Below are positions 1 through 5,814 of a stretch of DNA of 5,858 nucleotides, piece after piece. The translations under genes were made by a program, and so were the position numbers. A model generated the notes under the pieces. It ran no database searches and was not told where the DNA came from. It saw only the letters and a program-made list of their open reading frames with translations. Numbering within the stretch: position 1 is the stretch's first letter; every line of letters begins with the position of its first letter. Source of the DNA: Halococcaceae archaeon (GTDB lineage Archaea; Halobacteriota; Halobacteria; Halobacteriales; Halalkalicoccaceae); NCBI GenBank assembly GCA_007128515.1, contig SKXI01000017.1, positions 1-5,858 of the forward strand, read 5' to 3'.

Positions 1-341
1 CCGCTTCCGGTGGGCAGTTCGAGCACACCACGGTCGCCGTTCTCTCGCCAGGCCGAGAGCGCGTCGGCCTGGTAGGAACGAAGCTCGTAGGTCGAGGCGA
101 GTCCGCGGAGCGTCGGCGTCTCGAAGACGCGATCCTCGTACTCGATCCCCTCGCGCTCGAGCGTGGCGCGGAGGTCGGCGTACCGGAAGCCGGGTGCGCG
201 ATGCCCCTTCGATCGGGGGTCGTACTCGACGTAGGGGAGGGCGCGAACGTCGTCGCCGGGGTCCGTTCGGCCGCTACCCGCGTCCCCGCTCGCGCTTCCG
301 ACGCGGATGGTCCCCTCCTCGTAGGTGAGTCGAACGGGCAC
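1..341 (-). CDS. rad25: XPB/Rad25-family DNA repair helicase, N-terminal part (runs off left edge)
   Basis: This is the start of an ATP-dependent superfamily 2 DNA helicase of the archaeal XPB/Rad25 family, which unwinds DNA in repair and is often partnered by the Bax1 (DUF790) nuclease. Only 113 full codons are present. Reading the minus strand from GTG at 341, residues 1-62 form the family's small N-terminal DNA-damage-recognition-like domain, with the motifs YEEGTIRV (7-14), LPYVEYDPRS (35-44) and RAPGFRYADLR (48-58). The helicase core begins with YELRSYQADAL (85-95) and reaches Walker A as LELPTGSG (107-114), where the window ends. The GTG start is chosen because a TTAAG box lies about 27 bases upstream, the usual spacing for a leaderless haloarchaeal transcript. 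The frame is open further upstream, but that region contains the promoter. Residues 15-33 are a Gly/Asp/Ser-rich insert missing from the related fragment at 1395-1532. Family assignment is confident; the rest of the protein and any Bax1 partner lie outside the window. Confidence 0.88.
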   Translation of the reverse strand, partial: MPVRLTYEEGTIRVGSASGDAGSGRTDPGDDVRALPYVEYDPRSKGHRAPGFRYADLRATLEREGIEYEDRVFETPTLRGLASTYELRSYQADALSAWRENGDRGVLELPTGS

Positions 342-365
342 GGACGCCGATAGAGGGCTCGGCGG

Positions 366-374
366 CTTAACTCG
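366..374 (-). promoter_or_regulatory. TATA-like box for the XPB/Rad25 helicase gene
   Basis: On the minus strand the sequence reads CGAGTTAAG. The TTAAG core is centred about 27 bases before the GTG at 341. This matches the TATA position expected if transcription starts at or next to the start codon, as in leaderless haloarchaeal messages. No Shine-Dalgarno-like sequence precedes the GTG, which fits. The call rests on position and composition only. Confidence 0.5.
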
Positions 375-508
375 CCCGAGTCGACCCCGCCAGCCACGAC
401 GGCCGGACGACCAAACGACCGGAGGAGGACCACGGACGACGGGCGGGGACGGATCGAGAGAGGCGGCCGACCCCGGGAGTTGCGCTCACGACCGTTCAGT
501 TCGGGAAT

Positions 509-522
509 TACGTAGATACGTA
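509..522. promoter_or_regulatory. Candidate operator: TACGTA-GA-TACGTA dyad at the hdeD-like promoter
   Basis: Two perfect TACGTA hexamers (each its own reverse complement) are separated by two bases. Together they form a 6-2-6 dyad that touches the T-rich TATA-like stretch at 521-528. AGATACG (514-520) is also repeated inverted as CGTATCT (538-544) on the other side of the TATA region. A symmetric, A/T-containing element in otherwise G/C-rich DNA against a core promoter is what a dimeric repressor or activator site would look like. No regulator is identified, and the role is inferred. Confidence 0.4.
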
Positions 523-528
523 TTTTTC
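517..528 (+). promoter_or_regulatory. TATA-like promoter element of the hdeD-like gene
   Basis: TACGTATTTTTC is the most A/T-rich run in the 342-561 intergenic region. With the usual 25-27 base spacing, transcription would begin near 549, giving a leader of about 12 bases that contains GGAG (551-554) seven bases before the ATG at 562. A second possible box, GAATTACG around 505-512, would give a leader of about 28 bases. The rest of 342-500 shows no gene and no other recognisable signal. Confidence 0.5.
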
Positions 529-561
529 CTCATCGAGCGTATCTAACTACGGAGATTACCG

Positions 562-1161
562 ATGGCAGCACCAGCGACAAAGCGCAGCGAGGAAGCGATG
601 ATCGGAACGAACGACATCAGCGAGGGGTGGCGACCGCTCATGATCGTCGGGGGAGCAGTGGCGGCGCTCGGGCTGCTCGCCATCGCGTTCCCGTTCGCGA
701 CGGGGATCGGCGTCGAGCTCCTCCTCGGTGGACTGCTCGTCGCCGGCGGGATCATCCACGGTGTTCACGCGTTCGGTGCGCGGGGATGGACCGGGGTGCT
801 CGCCCAACTCGGGCTCGGTGCGCTCTACCTGATCGCGGGCTTAGTGATGCTCTCGAACCCGGTCCTCGGGCTGGCGACGCTCACGTTGATCCTGGGCGCG
901 TTCTTCCTCGCCGACGGGATCGTCGAGATTTACATGGCCTGGACGGTTCGCCCCGAGTCCAACTGGGCTGGACTGCTGTTCAGCGGCGTCCTCTCGCTCG
1001 CACTGGCGGGGCTGATCCTCGTCGGCTGGCCGGGCACGGCCGCCTGGGCCGTCGGGCTTCTGCTCGGTGTCAACCTGCTCACGACCGGCATCGCGATGGC
1101 GGCGCTCGCCATGGGCGGACGCCGGATCGCCCGGACCGAACGTGGCTCGCAGCCCGCCTGA
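562..1161 (+). CDS. HdeD/DUF308-family integral membrane protein
   Basis: This is a 199-residue, very hydrophobic protein with six predicted membrane helices at about residues 26-45, 50-71, 79-98, 104-127, 135-155 and 160-184. The helices form three tandem two-helix repeats of about 57 residues. Each repeat has a Gly and a Pro seven residues apart near the helix turn (G37/P44, G93/P100, G150/P157) followed by a Gly/Leu-rich helix. That threefold layout and length are typical of the HdeD (DUF308) family. E. coli HdeD is linked to acid resistance, but the role of archaeal members is unknown and acid resistance should not be assumed. The N-terminal 22 residues are polar and the C-terminal tail (187-199) is Arg-rich, probably cytoplasmic. 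The ATG at 562 is preceded by GGAG at suitable spacing. A second in-frame ATG at 598, also with an upstream GAGG, would remove 12 residues. The gene is divergent from the helicase, has its own promoter, and is followed by a T-rich terminator, so it appears monocistronic. Confidence 0.85.
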   Translation: MAAPATKRSEEAMIGTNDISEGWRPLMIVGGAVAALGLLAIAFPFATGIGVELLLGGLLVAGGIIHGVHAFGARGWTGVLAQLGLGALYLIAGLVMLSNPVLGLATLTLILGAFFLADGIVEIYMAWTVRPESNWAGLLFSGVLSLALAGLILVGWPGTAAWAVGLLLGVNLLTTGIAMAALAMGGRRIARTERGSQPA

Positions 1162-1172
1162 TCGACTGATCT

Positions 1173-1184
1173 ACCCCTTTTTTG
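1173..1184 (+). terminator. T-rich terminator after the hdeD-like gene
   Basis: A run of six T (1178-1183) after CCCC lies 16 bases past the TGA at 1159-1161. Archaeal RNA polymerase terminates at oligo-T stretches without needing a hairpin, and such a run is rare in this G/C-rich window. Confidence 0.55.
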
Positions 1185-1306
1185 ATGTTCGATTAGATAC
1201 CCGGTGCGCCTGTTCAGCGCCCGGTGCGGAACCGCGGTGAGTTCGGCGGCGATCTCGGAGCCGGTCGGTAGGGCGAGCCCGACGGGAGCGACGCGGTTCT
1301 GTAACC

Positions 1307-1312
1307 CTTAAC
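1307..1312 (+). promoter_or_regulatory. TATA-like box of the short plus-strand frame at 1337
   Basis: CTTAAC lies with its TTAA centre about 27 bases before the ATG at 1337, the spacing expected for a leaderless haloarchaeal transcript. There is no Shine-Dalgarno-like sequence before that ATG. The position match is good, but the motif is short. Confidence 0.4.
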
Positions 1313-1336
1313 CGCATCCGGCGGCACCGTTTGGAC

Positions 1337-1429
1337 ATGAGCGACGACGAGCACGGAACGGCTCAGGAGGAGCCCGAGAGGGAGCGATCGGACGATCCGC
1401 GTACCGGAACGCGGGCGCCCGGCCGGTGA
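1337..1429 (+). pseudogene. Short leaderless frame, probably the surviving 5' end of a truncated gene
   Basis: The frame encodes 30 residues beginning MSDDEHGTAQEEPERERS. This is a polar, acidic start typical of soluble halophile proteins. The promoter spacing is right for leaderless expression. From about codon 20 the sequence becomes the antisense of the XPB/Rad25 fragment (the recognisable XPB codons begin at 1395 on the other strand), and the composition turns basic (RTGTRAPGR). The simplest reading is that the start of a real plus-strand gene was joined by deletion to the opposite-strand XPB fragment and now ends at an accidental stop. The alternative is a genuine 30-residue small protein. 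The parent gene cannot be identified from so few residues. Confidence 0.35.
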
Positions 1430-1532
1430 GCGATCGGGCGTCGGCCTCGACGAACGGAATGGCGTCGAGGTCACTACCCTCCGCCGCTTCGACGCGGATC
1501 GTCCCGCCCTCGTAGTCGAGGGTGTACGTCAC
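1395..1532 (-). pseudogene. N-terminal fragment of a second XPB/Rad25-family helicase gene
   Basis: Reading the minus strand from GTG at 1532, 46 codons match the N-terminal domain of the intact helicase at 1-341. The fragment has YEGGTIRV (7-14) against YEEGTIRV, IPFVEADARS (25-34) against LPYVEYDPRS, and RAPAFRYAD (38-46) against RAPGFRYAD. The similarity is visible at DNA level too, for example ATCCGCGTCG and TTCCGGTACGC are shared. It stops abruptly after RYAD. The frame continues to a stop at 1308 but only as the antisense of the plus-strand frame at 1337-1429, with Pro/Arg-rich nonsense. No helicase motifs follow, so it cannot be a working helicase. Halobacteria can carry two Rad25 paralogues. 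This fragment lacks the 11-residue Gly/Asp-rich insert of the intact copy, so it is a diverged paralogue or an old duplicate, not a recent copy. Confidence 0.7.
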
Positions 1533-1555
1533 ACCCGCGAGTCGGACCGGAGGGG

Positions 1556-1561
1556 TATGAA
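1556..1561 (-). promoter_or_regulatory. Relic TATA-like box of the XPB fragment
   Basis: On the minus strand TTCATA is centred about 26-27 bases upstream of the GTG at 1532, the same layout as for the intact helicase gene. This suggests that the fragment kept its original 5' boundary. The motif is weak and may be fortuitous. Confidence 0.25.
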
Positions 1562-1660
1562 CGTTGAGAAGCGACGTCGCGATCCTCGGCGCCGGTCCGG
1601 CCGGCTGTACGCTCGCGTAGCTGCTCTCTCGCGGCGGCGTCGATCGCGTCCCGTCCCGTG

Positions 1661-1675
1661 CAAAGGTTTATCATA
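1661..1675 (+). promoter_or_regulatory. BRE/TATA promoter of the ABC importer operon
   Basis: CAAAGG, a purine-rich TFB-recognition-like element, is followed directly by TTTATCATA (1667-1675), the clearest archaeal core promoter in the window. With 25-27 base spacing, transcription would start near 1695, leaving a leader of under 10 bases before the ATG at 1704. No separate promoter is seen ahead of the second or third gene, so this one probably drives all three. Confidence 0.65.
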
Positions 1676-1703
1676 GGAACCCGGATACGGGGCGATAGGC
1701 ACC

Positions 1704-2792
1704 ATGGCCGAACACGCGTACGGACGGCGGGAGTTCCTGGGGACGGGCGGAGCCGTGGCAGTCGGCGGACTGGCCGGCTGTCTGGGGATGCTCGATGACG
1801 ACGACTCGCTCTCGGTCGCGGTCTACGGCGGGATCTTCCAGGAGGTGCTCGACGAACACCTCATCGAGCCGTTCGCCGAGGAGACCGGCATCGATGCGGA
1901 GTCGGAGGAACAGCCGACCGCGGAGGAGGCGCTCACACAGTACACGAGCGCCGTCGACGCCGGTGAGGCGCCGGTCGACGTCGCGATCATGTCGACGATC
2001 GGGGTGATCAGGGGCGAGGACTCCGAGCTCTGGCACGTCTGGGACGACCCGGGCGAGTTCGAGAACGTAGAGTACGTGAGCGACGACCTCGTCGAGGAGC
2101 GCGACGGCGGTGTGGTGAGCGTCGGCGCGCTCTCGTGGTTCATCAACCTCGTCCAGAACACCGACGCGATCGAGGAGTCGCTCACCAGCTGGGAGGCGCT
2201 CTGGGACGGGACGTACGAGGACCAGCTCGGTCTGCTCGGGCTCGCGTCGAACTCGTTCCTGCTCGACATCACCGCGGAGGTCCACTTCGGCGGCCAGGAG
2301 GTCCTCGAGGACCGCGACGGGGTGGAGGAGGTCTTCGAGGTGCTCGAAGGGGTCACCGACCAGGCGAACTTCTGGTACGAGAACGAGGCGGAGTTCCAGC
2401 AGCGGTTGCGCGACGGCGAGGTCCCCGCGGGGATGCTCTACAGCGACATCACCCTCGTGATGCAGGATGAGGGCGCGCCGGTCGAGTCGAACTTCGTCGA
2501 GGAGGGCTCGGTGCTCGACTCGGGTTCGTGGGTGACCCTCGAGACCTCGGAGTCCCTCGAGTCCGCACGGGAGTTCATCGACTACGCGAGCGATCCGACC
2601 GTCCAGGACCGCGTCGCGGAGAACCTCTACACGAGCCCAACGGTCGACCGCGAGTACTCCGAACTCGATCAGGAGACCTACGAGCGGATCGCCGGGCCCG
2701 GCCCCGAGGAGGCGATCGCTCCCTACTACGACCTCTACGTCGAGGAGGAAGACTGGGTCAATGAGCGGTGGGAGGAGTTCATCATCGGATGA
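1704..2792 (+). CDS. Tat-exported ABC transporter substrate-binding lipoprotein (PotD-like, COG0687 type)
   Basis: This 362-residue protein is the extracellular solute-capturing subunit of the importer encoded with the next two genes. The N-terminus carries a twin-arginine motif GRREFLG (7-13), a short hydrophobic stretch, and a lipobox LAGC with Cys26 as the lipid-anchored residue. This is the usual export and anchoring route for haloarchaeal binding proteins. The mature chain starts with an Asp-rich tether (DDDD, 31-34), then the first strand and helix as [13 protein letters not shown] (37-49) and PFAEETGI (56-63), a pattern common in the PotD-type family of polyamine, opine and related binding proteins. 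The length is normal for that family, and the acidic composition fits a halophile. The ATG at 1704 is the only start that keeps the complete Tat signal. The stop lies four bases before the ATPase ATG. The ligand is not determined: polyamine is the leading guess, but other organic cations, thiamine or ferric iron are possible in the wider family. Confidence 0.85.
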   Translation: MAEHAYGRREFLGTGGAVAVGGLAGCLGMLDDDDSLSVAVYGGIFQEVLDEHLIEPFAEETGIDAESEEQPTAEEALTQYTSAVDAGEAPVDVAIMSTIGVIRGEDSELWHVWDDPGEFENVEYVSDDLVEERDGGVVSVGALSWFINLVQNTDAIEESLTSWEALWDGTYEDQLGLLGLASNSFLLDITAEVHFGGQEVLEDRDGVEEVFEVLEGVTDQANFWYENEAEFQQRLRDGEVPAGMLYSDITLVMQDEGAPVESNFVEEGSVLDSGSWVTLETSESLESAREFIDYASDPTVQDRVAENLYTSPTVDREYSELDQETYERIAGPGPEEAIAPYYDLYVEEEDWVNERWEEFIIG

Positions 2793-2796
2793 GCGG

Positions 2797-3876
2797 ATGA
2801 GCTCGATCGAGCTCGAGGGCGTCACGAAGCGGTATCCCGGCGGCGTGCAGGCCGTTTCGGGGATCGACGTCGAGATCGGTTCCGGCGAGTTCGTCACGCT
2901 CGTCGGGCCATCCGGCTGTGGGAAGACGACGACGCTCCGGCTGATCGCGGGCTTCGAACGACCGACGGAGGGCCGGATCTCGATCGGCGGCGAGGACGTC
3001 ACCGACCTGCCGCCGTACGAGCGGGACACCGGGATGGTCTTCCAGCAGTTCGCGCTCTTTCCCCACATGACGGTCGGGGAGAACGTCGCCTACGGGATGG
3101 AGGTCGCGGGCGAGTACACGGGCGAGGAGATCGACGCCCGGGTCGCCGAGATGCTCGAGCTGGTGGAGCTCCCGGAGGTCGGCGACCGTCGCCCGGAACA
3201 GCTCTCGGGCGGCCAGCAACAGCGGATCGCGCTCGCGCGAGCGCTCGCACCCGAGCCGCGGGCGCTGTTGCTCGACGAGCCGCTCGCGAGCCTCGACAAG
3301 AAGCTCCGCGAGGGGATGCAGGTCGAGCTCAGGCGGATCCAGCGCGAGGTCGGCATCACGACCGTGTTCGTCACGCACAACCAGGAGGAGGCGCTCACGA
3401 TGTCCGACCGGATCGCGGTGATGAACGACGGCCGCTTCGAGCAGGTCGGCGAGCCGGAGACGGTCTACGACGAGCCCGAGACCCGCTTCGTCGCGGACTT
3501 CCTCGGGACCGCGAACGTCTTCGACGGGACCGTCTCCGCGGTCGAGGGGGACGTAGCCACGGTCGAGTGCGGGGACGCGACCGTACGGGCGGAACGTCGC
3601 GACGGGGTCGGGTCGGGCGATTCGGTCTCGGTCGTCGTCAGACCCGAGCGGTTCGGCTTCGTCGACCGGTCGGGCGGGGCGGATAGTGGTAAAAACGTCT
3701 TCGAGGGCGAGATCGCGTTCCGCCGGCACCTCGGTAGCAGCGTCGAGTACCACTTCGAGACGGGCGAGGGGCGGACGCTCGTGATCGTCAGGCGCAACGG
3801 CGCAGACCGCCGCGCGGTCGGCGAGCGCGTGACCGTCGGAGTCCCCCCGGAGGCCTGTCGCCTCGTGGAGGCGTAG
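2797..3876 (+). CDS. ABC transporter ATP-binding protein with TOBE domain (PotA/CysA-like)
   Basis: This 359-residue protein is the cytoplasmic ATPase that powers the importer as a homodimer on the fused permease. All catalytic motifs are intact: Walker A GPSGCGKT (37-44), Q-loop Gln83 in [10 protein letters not shown], signature LSGGQ (136-140), Walker B ALLLDEP with Asp160/Glu161, D-loop ASLD (164-167) and switch His194 in VTHNQEEAL. Beyond about residue 235 lies the C-terminal regulatory extension with a TOBE fold, including RPE (282-284) and a closing segment ending [10 protein letters not shown]. This layout is typical of PotA, FbpC and CysA/MalK-type ATPases. The ATG at 2797 is preferred because [13 protein letters not shown] is the normal family N-terminus and it starts four bases after the upstream stop. 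An in-frame ATG at 2761 would add 12 residues overlapping the lipoprotein gene. GGAGGAG (2771-2777) sits too far upstream to serve 2797 in the usual way, so reinitiation after the upstream stop is likely. The next gene starts immediately after this stop codon. Confidence 0.92.
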   Translation: MSSIELEGVTKRYPGGVQAVSGIDVEIGSGEFVTLVGPSGCGKTTTLRLIAGFERPTEGRISIGGEDVTDLPPYERDTGMVFQQFALFPHMTVGENVAYGMEVAGEYTGEEIDARVAEMLELVELPEVGDRRPEQLSGGQQQRIALARALAPEPRALLLDEPLASLDKKLREGMQVELRRIQREVGITTVFVTHNQEEALTMSDRIAVMNDGRFEQVGEPETVYDEPETRFVADFLGTANVFDGTVSAVEGDVATVECGDATVRAERRDGVGSGDSVSVVVRPERFGFVDRSGGADSGKNVFEGEIAFRRHLGSSVEYHFETGEGRTLVIVRRNGADRRAVGERVTVGVPPEACRLVEA

Positions 3877-5739
3877 ATGGCGACGGGGACGCCAACGGGC
3901 GAGGAGGGTGACTCCGGCCGGGCGGGGCTCCGGGCGTCGGCGAGGTGGTACGTCCTCTCGTACCCACTGTTCTGGCTCGGGGTCGTCTTCCTCGTCCCGA
4001 TGGCATTGCTGTTCGTCTTCAGCTTCTACGTCAACGTCCCAGGGGGGTCGTACAGGCCGGGGTTCACGTTCGAGAACTACGTGCGCTTTCTCACGAGTCG
4101 GCTCTACCTCGGTCAGCTCTGGCTGACGATCGAGATATCGCTCATCACGGCGCTGGTCTCGCTCGCGCTCGGCTACCCGCTCGCGTACGCGCTGGTCCGG
4201 ATGGAGCGGGCCTGGCTCCGGAACCTGCTGCTGATCGCGGTCGTCTCCTCGCTGTGGATCACCTACGTCATCCGGGCGTACGCGTGGCAGGTGATCCTCG
4301 CCTCGGGAGGCATCCTCAGCGGGGTCGGCGTGAGGCTGGGGCTGCTGGCCGAGGCGCGTTCGTTCTACCCCGGCTACTGGGCGCTGGTCGTCGGCATGGT
4401 CTACGTCTTCCTCCCGTTCATGGTGCTCTCGCTGTACAGCAGCCTCCGCACCATCGACGAGGAGCTGATCGAGGCGTCGAAGAACCTCGGCGCGGGTCCG
4501 GTGACGACGTTCCGGCGGGTGACGCTCCCGCTGTCGAAAAACGGGATCGCGAGCGGGACGGCGCTCGTGTTCATCCTCGCGCTCGGGGCCTACGTCCTCC
4601 CGCGGTTGCTCGGGAGCTCCGCCGAACGGACCCTGCCGGTGCTGATCGAGCGGCAGGTCGTCCAGGAGGCGAACGTTCCGTTCGGCGCGGCGATGAGCGT
4701 CGGGCTGATGGTCGTCGTCGTGGTCTTCCTCTGGGCGATGGTCCGGTTCACGAGGGTGACCGCCGCAAGCCTCGGCGGCTCCGAGACCGTCGAAGCGACC
4801 GGCCGGACAGCCGACGGGGACGGATCGGCGACCCCGACCGGCGTCGTCTCGATGCTCGGGAGAGCGATCGGATCGCCGCTCGCCCCCGCGAGGAGCGCGG
4901 CGACCCGGGTGCTCGACGCGCTGGCCGGCCATGCGACGGCCGTAGACGCGCGAACGCGCGAACGACTCATCGGTTACGGCCTCCGAGCCTACGTCGCCTG
5001 CGTGATGGCGTTCGTCGTCGTCCCGCTCGGGATCATCGCGGCGGTCTCGGTCACCCCCGAACGGTTTCTCACGTTCCCGCCCGGCGGGTTCTCGCTCCAG
5101 TGGTACGTCGCGTTCTTCACCGACCCGGCCTGGGTCCTCGCGCTCGTCGACAGCCTGCTCATCGCGAGCGGTGCCGCGGTGCTGGCGACGACGATCGGCG
5201 GCACGCTCGCGTTCGCGCTGGATCGCTTCGGCTATCGGGGAAGCGGGGCGCTCGGCGTCCTCGGCGTGCTCCCGATCCTCGTTCCACCCGTGATCATCGG
5301 GGTCGCGTTCCTGATCGCCTTCCTCCAGGCGGGGCTCGCGGGCGGTCGCGTCGGCATCGTCGTCGCCCACGGGATCTTCTACGCGCCGTTCCCGTTCATC
5401 CTGATCGCCGCGGGACTCGACGAGCTCGACCGGACGTACGAGGAGGCGGCGATGAACCTGGGTGCCGCTCCGCTCGGCACCCTCCGGACGATCACCGTCC
5501 CGCTGCTGGGCGCGAACGTCGTCTCCGGCGCGCTGTTCGCGTTCATCCTCTCGCTCAACGAGTACATCATCGCCTGGCTGCTGTCGCTCTTTCTCGTCGA
5601 TACGATCCCGATCCGGCTGTTCAACCAGCTCCGCTACGGCTACTCGCCGGTGATCGCCGCCGCGAGCGTCTTCTTCATCGCGCTCACCGTCGTCGTGATG
5701 GTCCAGATCGACCGGCTCTCCGGCGGGATCTGGGAGTGA
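3877..5739 (+). CDS. Fused two-domain ABC transporter permease (PotB-like + PotC-like halves)
   Basis: This 620-residue protein is the membrane channel of the importer, with both permease domains in one chain. The first half has about six helices (roughly 31-51, 82-107, 113-140, 167-190, 223-245, 271-291) and an EAA coupling motif around 199-218 (E199 A200 S201, G205, then LPL). The second half has about six more (372-393, 421-449, 458-485, 491-514, 549-572, 590-612) and its own EAA motif around 523-543 (E523 A524 A525, G529, then VPL). Each EAA loop would dock one ATPase subunit. A polar linker of about 70 residues (293-365), rich in Gly, Ala, Thr and Arg, joins the halves. PPGGFSLQWYVAFF (396-411 region) and the IPIRLFNQLRYGYSP stretch near 577-591 resemble PotC-type permeases. 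In polyamine systems these halves are usually separate genes, while fused permeases are known for thiamine and ferric-iron importers. The ATG follows the ATPase stop with no gap (TAGATG), so translation is likely coupled. Confidence 0.88.
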   Translation: MATGTPTGEEGDSGRAGLRASARWYVLSYPLFWLGVVFLVPMALLFVFSFYVNVPGGSYRPGFTFENYVRFLTSRLYLGQLWLTIEISLITALVSLALGYPLAYALVRMERAWLRNLLLIAVVSSLWITYVIRAYAWQVILASGGILSGVGVRLGLLAEARSFYPGYWALVVGMVYVFLPFMVLSLYSSLRTIDEELIEASKNLGAGPVTTFRRVTLPLSKNGIASGTALVFILALGAYVLPRLLGSSAERTLPVLIERQVVQEANVPFGAAMSVGLMVVVVVFLWAMVRFTRVTAASLGGSETVEATGRTADGDGSATPTGVVSMLGRAIGSPLAPARSAATRVLDALAGHATAVDARTRERLIGYGLRAYVACVMAFVVVPLGIIAAVSVTPERFLTFPPGGFSLQWYVAFFTDPAWVLALVDSLLIASGAAVLATTIGGTLAFALDRFGYRGSGALGVLGVLPILVPPVIIGVAFLIAFLQAGLAGGRVGIVVAHGIFYAPFPFILIAAGLDELDRTYEEAAMNLGAAPLGTLRTITVPLLGANVVSGALFAFILSLNEYIIAWLLSLFLVDTIPIRLFNQLRYGYSPVIAAASVFFIALTVVVMVQIDRLSGGIWE

Positions 5740-5741
5740 CA

Positions 5742-5814
5742 CTGTCGGCTGAACGTCGGGAGAGAGTATCGCGCCCCGCGGTGCCGAGAACCGTTACGGG
5801 GTTACAGCCGACAG
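5742..5814. repeat. Nested inverted repeat downstream of the ABC operon
   Basis: CTGTCGGCTG (5742-5751) and CAGCCGACAG (5805-5814) are perfect 10-base inverted copies, starting three bases after the permease stop. Inside, CCCCGCGGT (5774-5782) pairs with ACCG (5790-5793) and CGGGG (5797-5801), leaving TTA (5794-5796) as a bulge. The RNA could form a long closing stem with a G/C-rich inner hairpin. There is no T run, so it is not a classic archaeal terminator. It could be an mRNA 3' stabilising or processing structure, a boundary between convergent genes, or a protein-binding site. Confidence 0.5.

Larger units (their letters stand above)
1162..1703. other. Degenerate gene-free stretch between the hdeD-like gene and the ABC operon
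   Basis: About 540 bases contain no intact gene. In order they hold the hdeD terminator, a 9-base direct repeat CCCGGTGCG (1200-1208 and 1220-1228), and an open but start-less minus-strand stretch (about 1190-1310). These are followed by a leaderless-looking promoter with a 30-codon plus-strand frame (1337-1429), a minus-strand XPB/Rad25 gene fragment (1395-1532), and the ABC operon promoter (1661-1675). The XPB fragment and the truncated head-on frame suggest that this is a recombination or deletion scar. The stretch 1565-1660 shows nothing I recognise. Confidence 0.6.

Noticed and set aside
325..546. A 73-residue plus-strand frame between the helicase and the hdeD-like gene
   Set aside because: It overlaps the helicase start and both divergent promoters, and the translation is low-complexity Arg/Gly/Pro/Thr, so it is taken as non-coding.
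1200..1228. Direct repeat CCCGGTGCG (1200-1208, 1220-1228), considered as a CRISPR or integration-site trace
   Set aside because: There are only two 9-base copies in G/C-rich DNA, with no further units, no integrase and no tRNA nearby, so chance is the simplest explanation.
1474..1674. A 66-residue minus-strand frame starting at ATG 1674
   Set aside because: Its start codon lies inside the TATA element of the ABC operon, its 3' part is the wrong frame of the XPB fragment, and the product ends in Arg/Gly-rich nonsense.
1671..3068. A 465-residue open frame on the minus strand opposite the lipoprotein gene
   Set aside because: It is antisense to a well-supported Tat lipoprotein and ATPase start, with repetitive Val/Leu/Asp/Arg composition and no recognisable domain.
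3682..3698. A-rich patch GGTAAAAACG inside the ATPase gene, considered as an internal promoter
   Set aside because: It encodes an ordinary loop of the C-terminal TOBE region, lacks a BRE/TATA pattern, and no gene begins at a suitable distance.
2782..5742. A 986-residue open frame on the minus strand, opposite the ATPase and permease genes
   Set aside because: Its translation is a run of Arg, Asp, Glu and Pro without domains, the usual antisense shadow of G/C-rich genes. The plus-strand frames have complete family motifs.
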